From Chryseobacterium takakiae (lineage in GTDB: Bacteria; Bacteroidota; Bacteroidia; Flavobacteriales; Weeksellaceae), in NCBI RefSeq assembly GCF_900129385.1, contig NZ_FQVO01000006.1, positions 1 to 64,000 on the forward strand: a DNA stretch of 64,000 bases, in the 5' to 3' direction. The notes under the pieces were generated by a model. It saw nothing but the letters and a program-made list of their open reading frames with translations. It ran no database searches and was not told the origin of the DNA. Each line of letters starts with the position of its first letter. Within the stretch, counting starts at the first letter, position 1. The position numbers and the translations under genes were made by a program. Below are positions 63,597-64,000 of the stretch, one piece after another.

Positions 63597-64000
63597 ATGT
63601 CAACAACAATTACTTTAAAAGGAAATGAAGTGCATACAATAGGGCATTTGCCATCAATAGGAACAACCATCAGGGATTTTGCCTTGGTAGATTCCGGGTT
63701 ACAGGTGAAAACGCTTGAAAACTTCAATGGAAAGAAAAAAGTATTTAATATTTTCCCAAGCATTGATACGCCTACATGTGCATCATCTGCAAGAAAATTC
63801 AACGAAGAAGCTTCTGCACTGGAAGATACTGTTGTTATTAATGTTTCTAAAGATTTACCTTTTGCTTTGGGAAGATTCTGTGCTGCGGAAGGTCTGAATA
63901 ATGTAGAAACCCTTTCCGATTTCAGAAGCAGCTTCGGGGACGATTATGAAGTAACCATTACTGATTCTCCAATGAAAGGACTTTTGAGCCGTGCTGTAAT
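63597..64000 (+). CDS. tpx: thiol peroxidase Tpx (partial, runs off the window)
   Basis: 2-Cys peroxiredoxin of the Tpx family that reduces hydroperoxides using thioredoxin. The first 134 codons are present from ATG 63597. The peroxidatic Cys61 lies in SIDTPTCASSARKF and the resolving Cys95 in LGRFCAAEG, the same numbering as in E. coli Tpx. The frame is open to the window edge; about 30 residues are missing. Confidence 0.93.
   Translation, partial: MSTTITLKGNEVHTIGHLPSIGTTIRDFALVDSGLQVKTLENFNGKKKVFNIFPSIDTPTCASSARKFNEEASALEDTVVINVSKDLPFALGRFCAAEGLNNVETLSDFRSSFGDDYEVTITDSPMKGLLSRAV

Overview
The window looks like chromosome of a flavobacterium of the Weeksellaceae, most likely Chryseobacterium or a close relative. 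The grounds are: low GC; start sites without Shine-Dalgarno sequences; TAnnTTTG -7 boxes with TTG about 20 bases upstream; two proteins with type IX secretion C-terminal domains; a TonB-dependent receptor; a DUF937/OmpA protein; an archaeal-type ProRS; a monomeric isocitrate dehydrogenase; and a DnaJ with a two-motif zinc finger. No tRNA, rRNA, CRISPR array or transposase gene was seen.

Layout. 0.16-7.8 kb (minus strand): HNH nuclease, dnaJ and grpE, an Nramp manganese transporter under a promoter with an overlapping palindrome, a DUF937/OmpA protein and proS. 7.9-20.4 kb: a Gly/Trp-rich lipoprotein with an outer-membrane barrel protein, a methyltransferase-ZIP transporter pair, RNA methyltransferases (THUMP type and rsmA), the ftsX-DUF3098 pair, then uppP-truB-barrel-rluF, an HHH-repeat protein and a MerR regulator. 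20.5-36 kb: an SMP-30 lipoprotein, a TonB receptor, a DEAD-box helicase, rpsA with a structured leader, a secreted M36 metalloprotease, a DMT exporter, an alpha/beta hydrolase, an oxidoreductase, pcm and a D-hydroxyacid dehydrogenase. 36-43.3 kb: a 1399-residue adhesin-like T9SS protein and urocanate hydratase. 43.3-49.6 kb is the accessory part: a repeat-flanked orphan gene, a three-gene AT-rich cassette encoding a PHP-domain/SMC-like ATPase with two small partners (candidate phage defence), hairpin-rich repeats, a DUF6261 gene, and three tandem 157-bp repeats. 49.6-64 kb: gapN, a hydrolase, an ECF sigma factor with a membrane partner, an S41 peptidase-ElyC pair, an MBL-fold enzyme, a GNAT, an AraC regulator flanked by 21-bp direct repeats, an aldo/keto reductase, an MFS exporter, icd and the start of tpx.

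Most genes are housekeeping or envelope functions in short operons. What the genes do not explain is a rich set of dispersed non-coding elements: at least six families, several in two to four copies. They include 200-215-bp foldback MITE-like elements, variable-centre structured elements, 88-bp and 120-bp inverted-end repeats, and GC-rich palindromes used as terminators between convergent genes. The candidate system most worth following up is the PHP-ATPase cassette at 44.1-46.9 kb. The HNH nuclease at the left end, with a possible base-reading N-terminal domain, is a second candidate.
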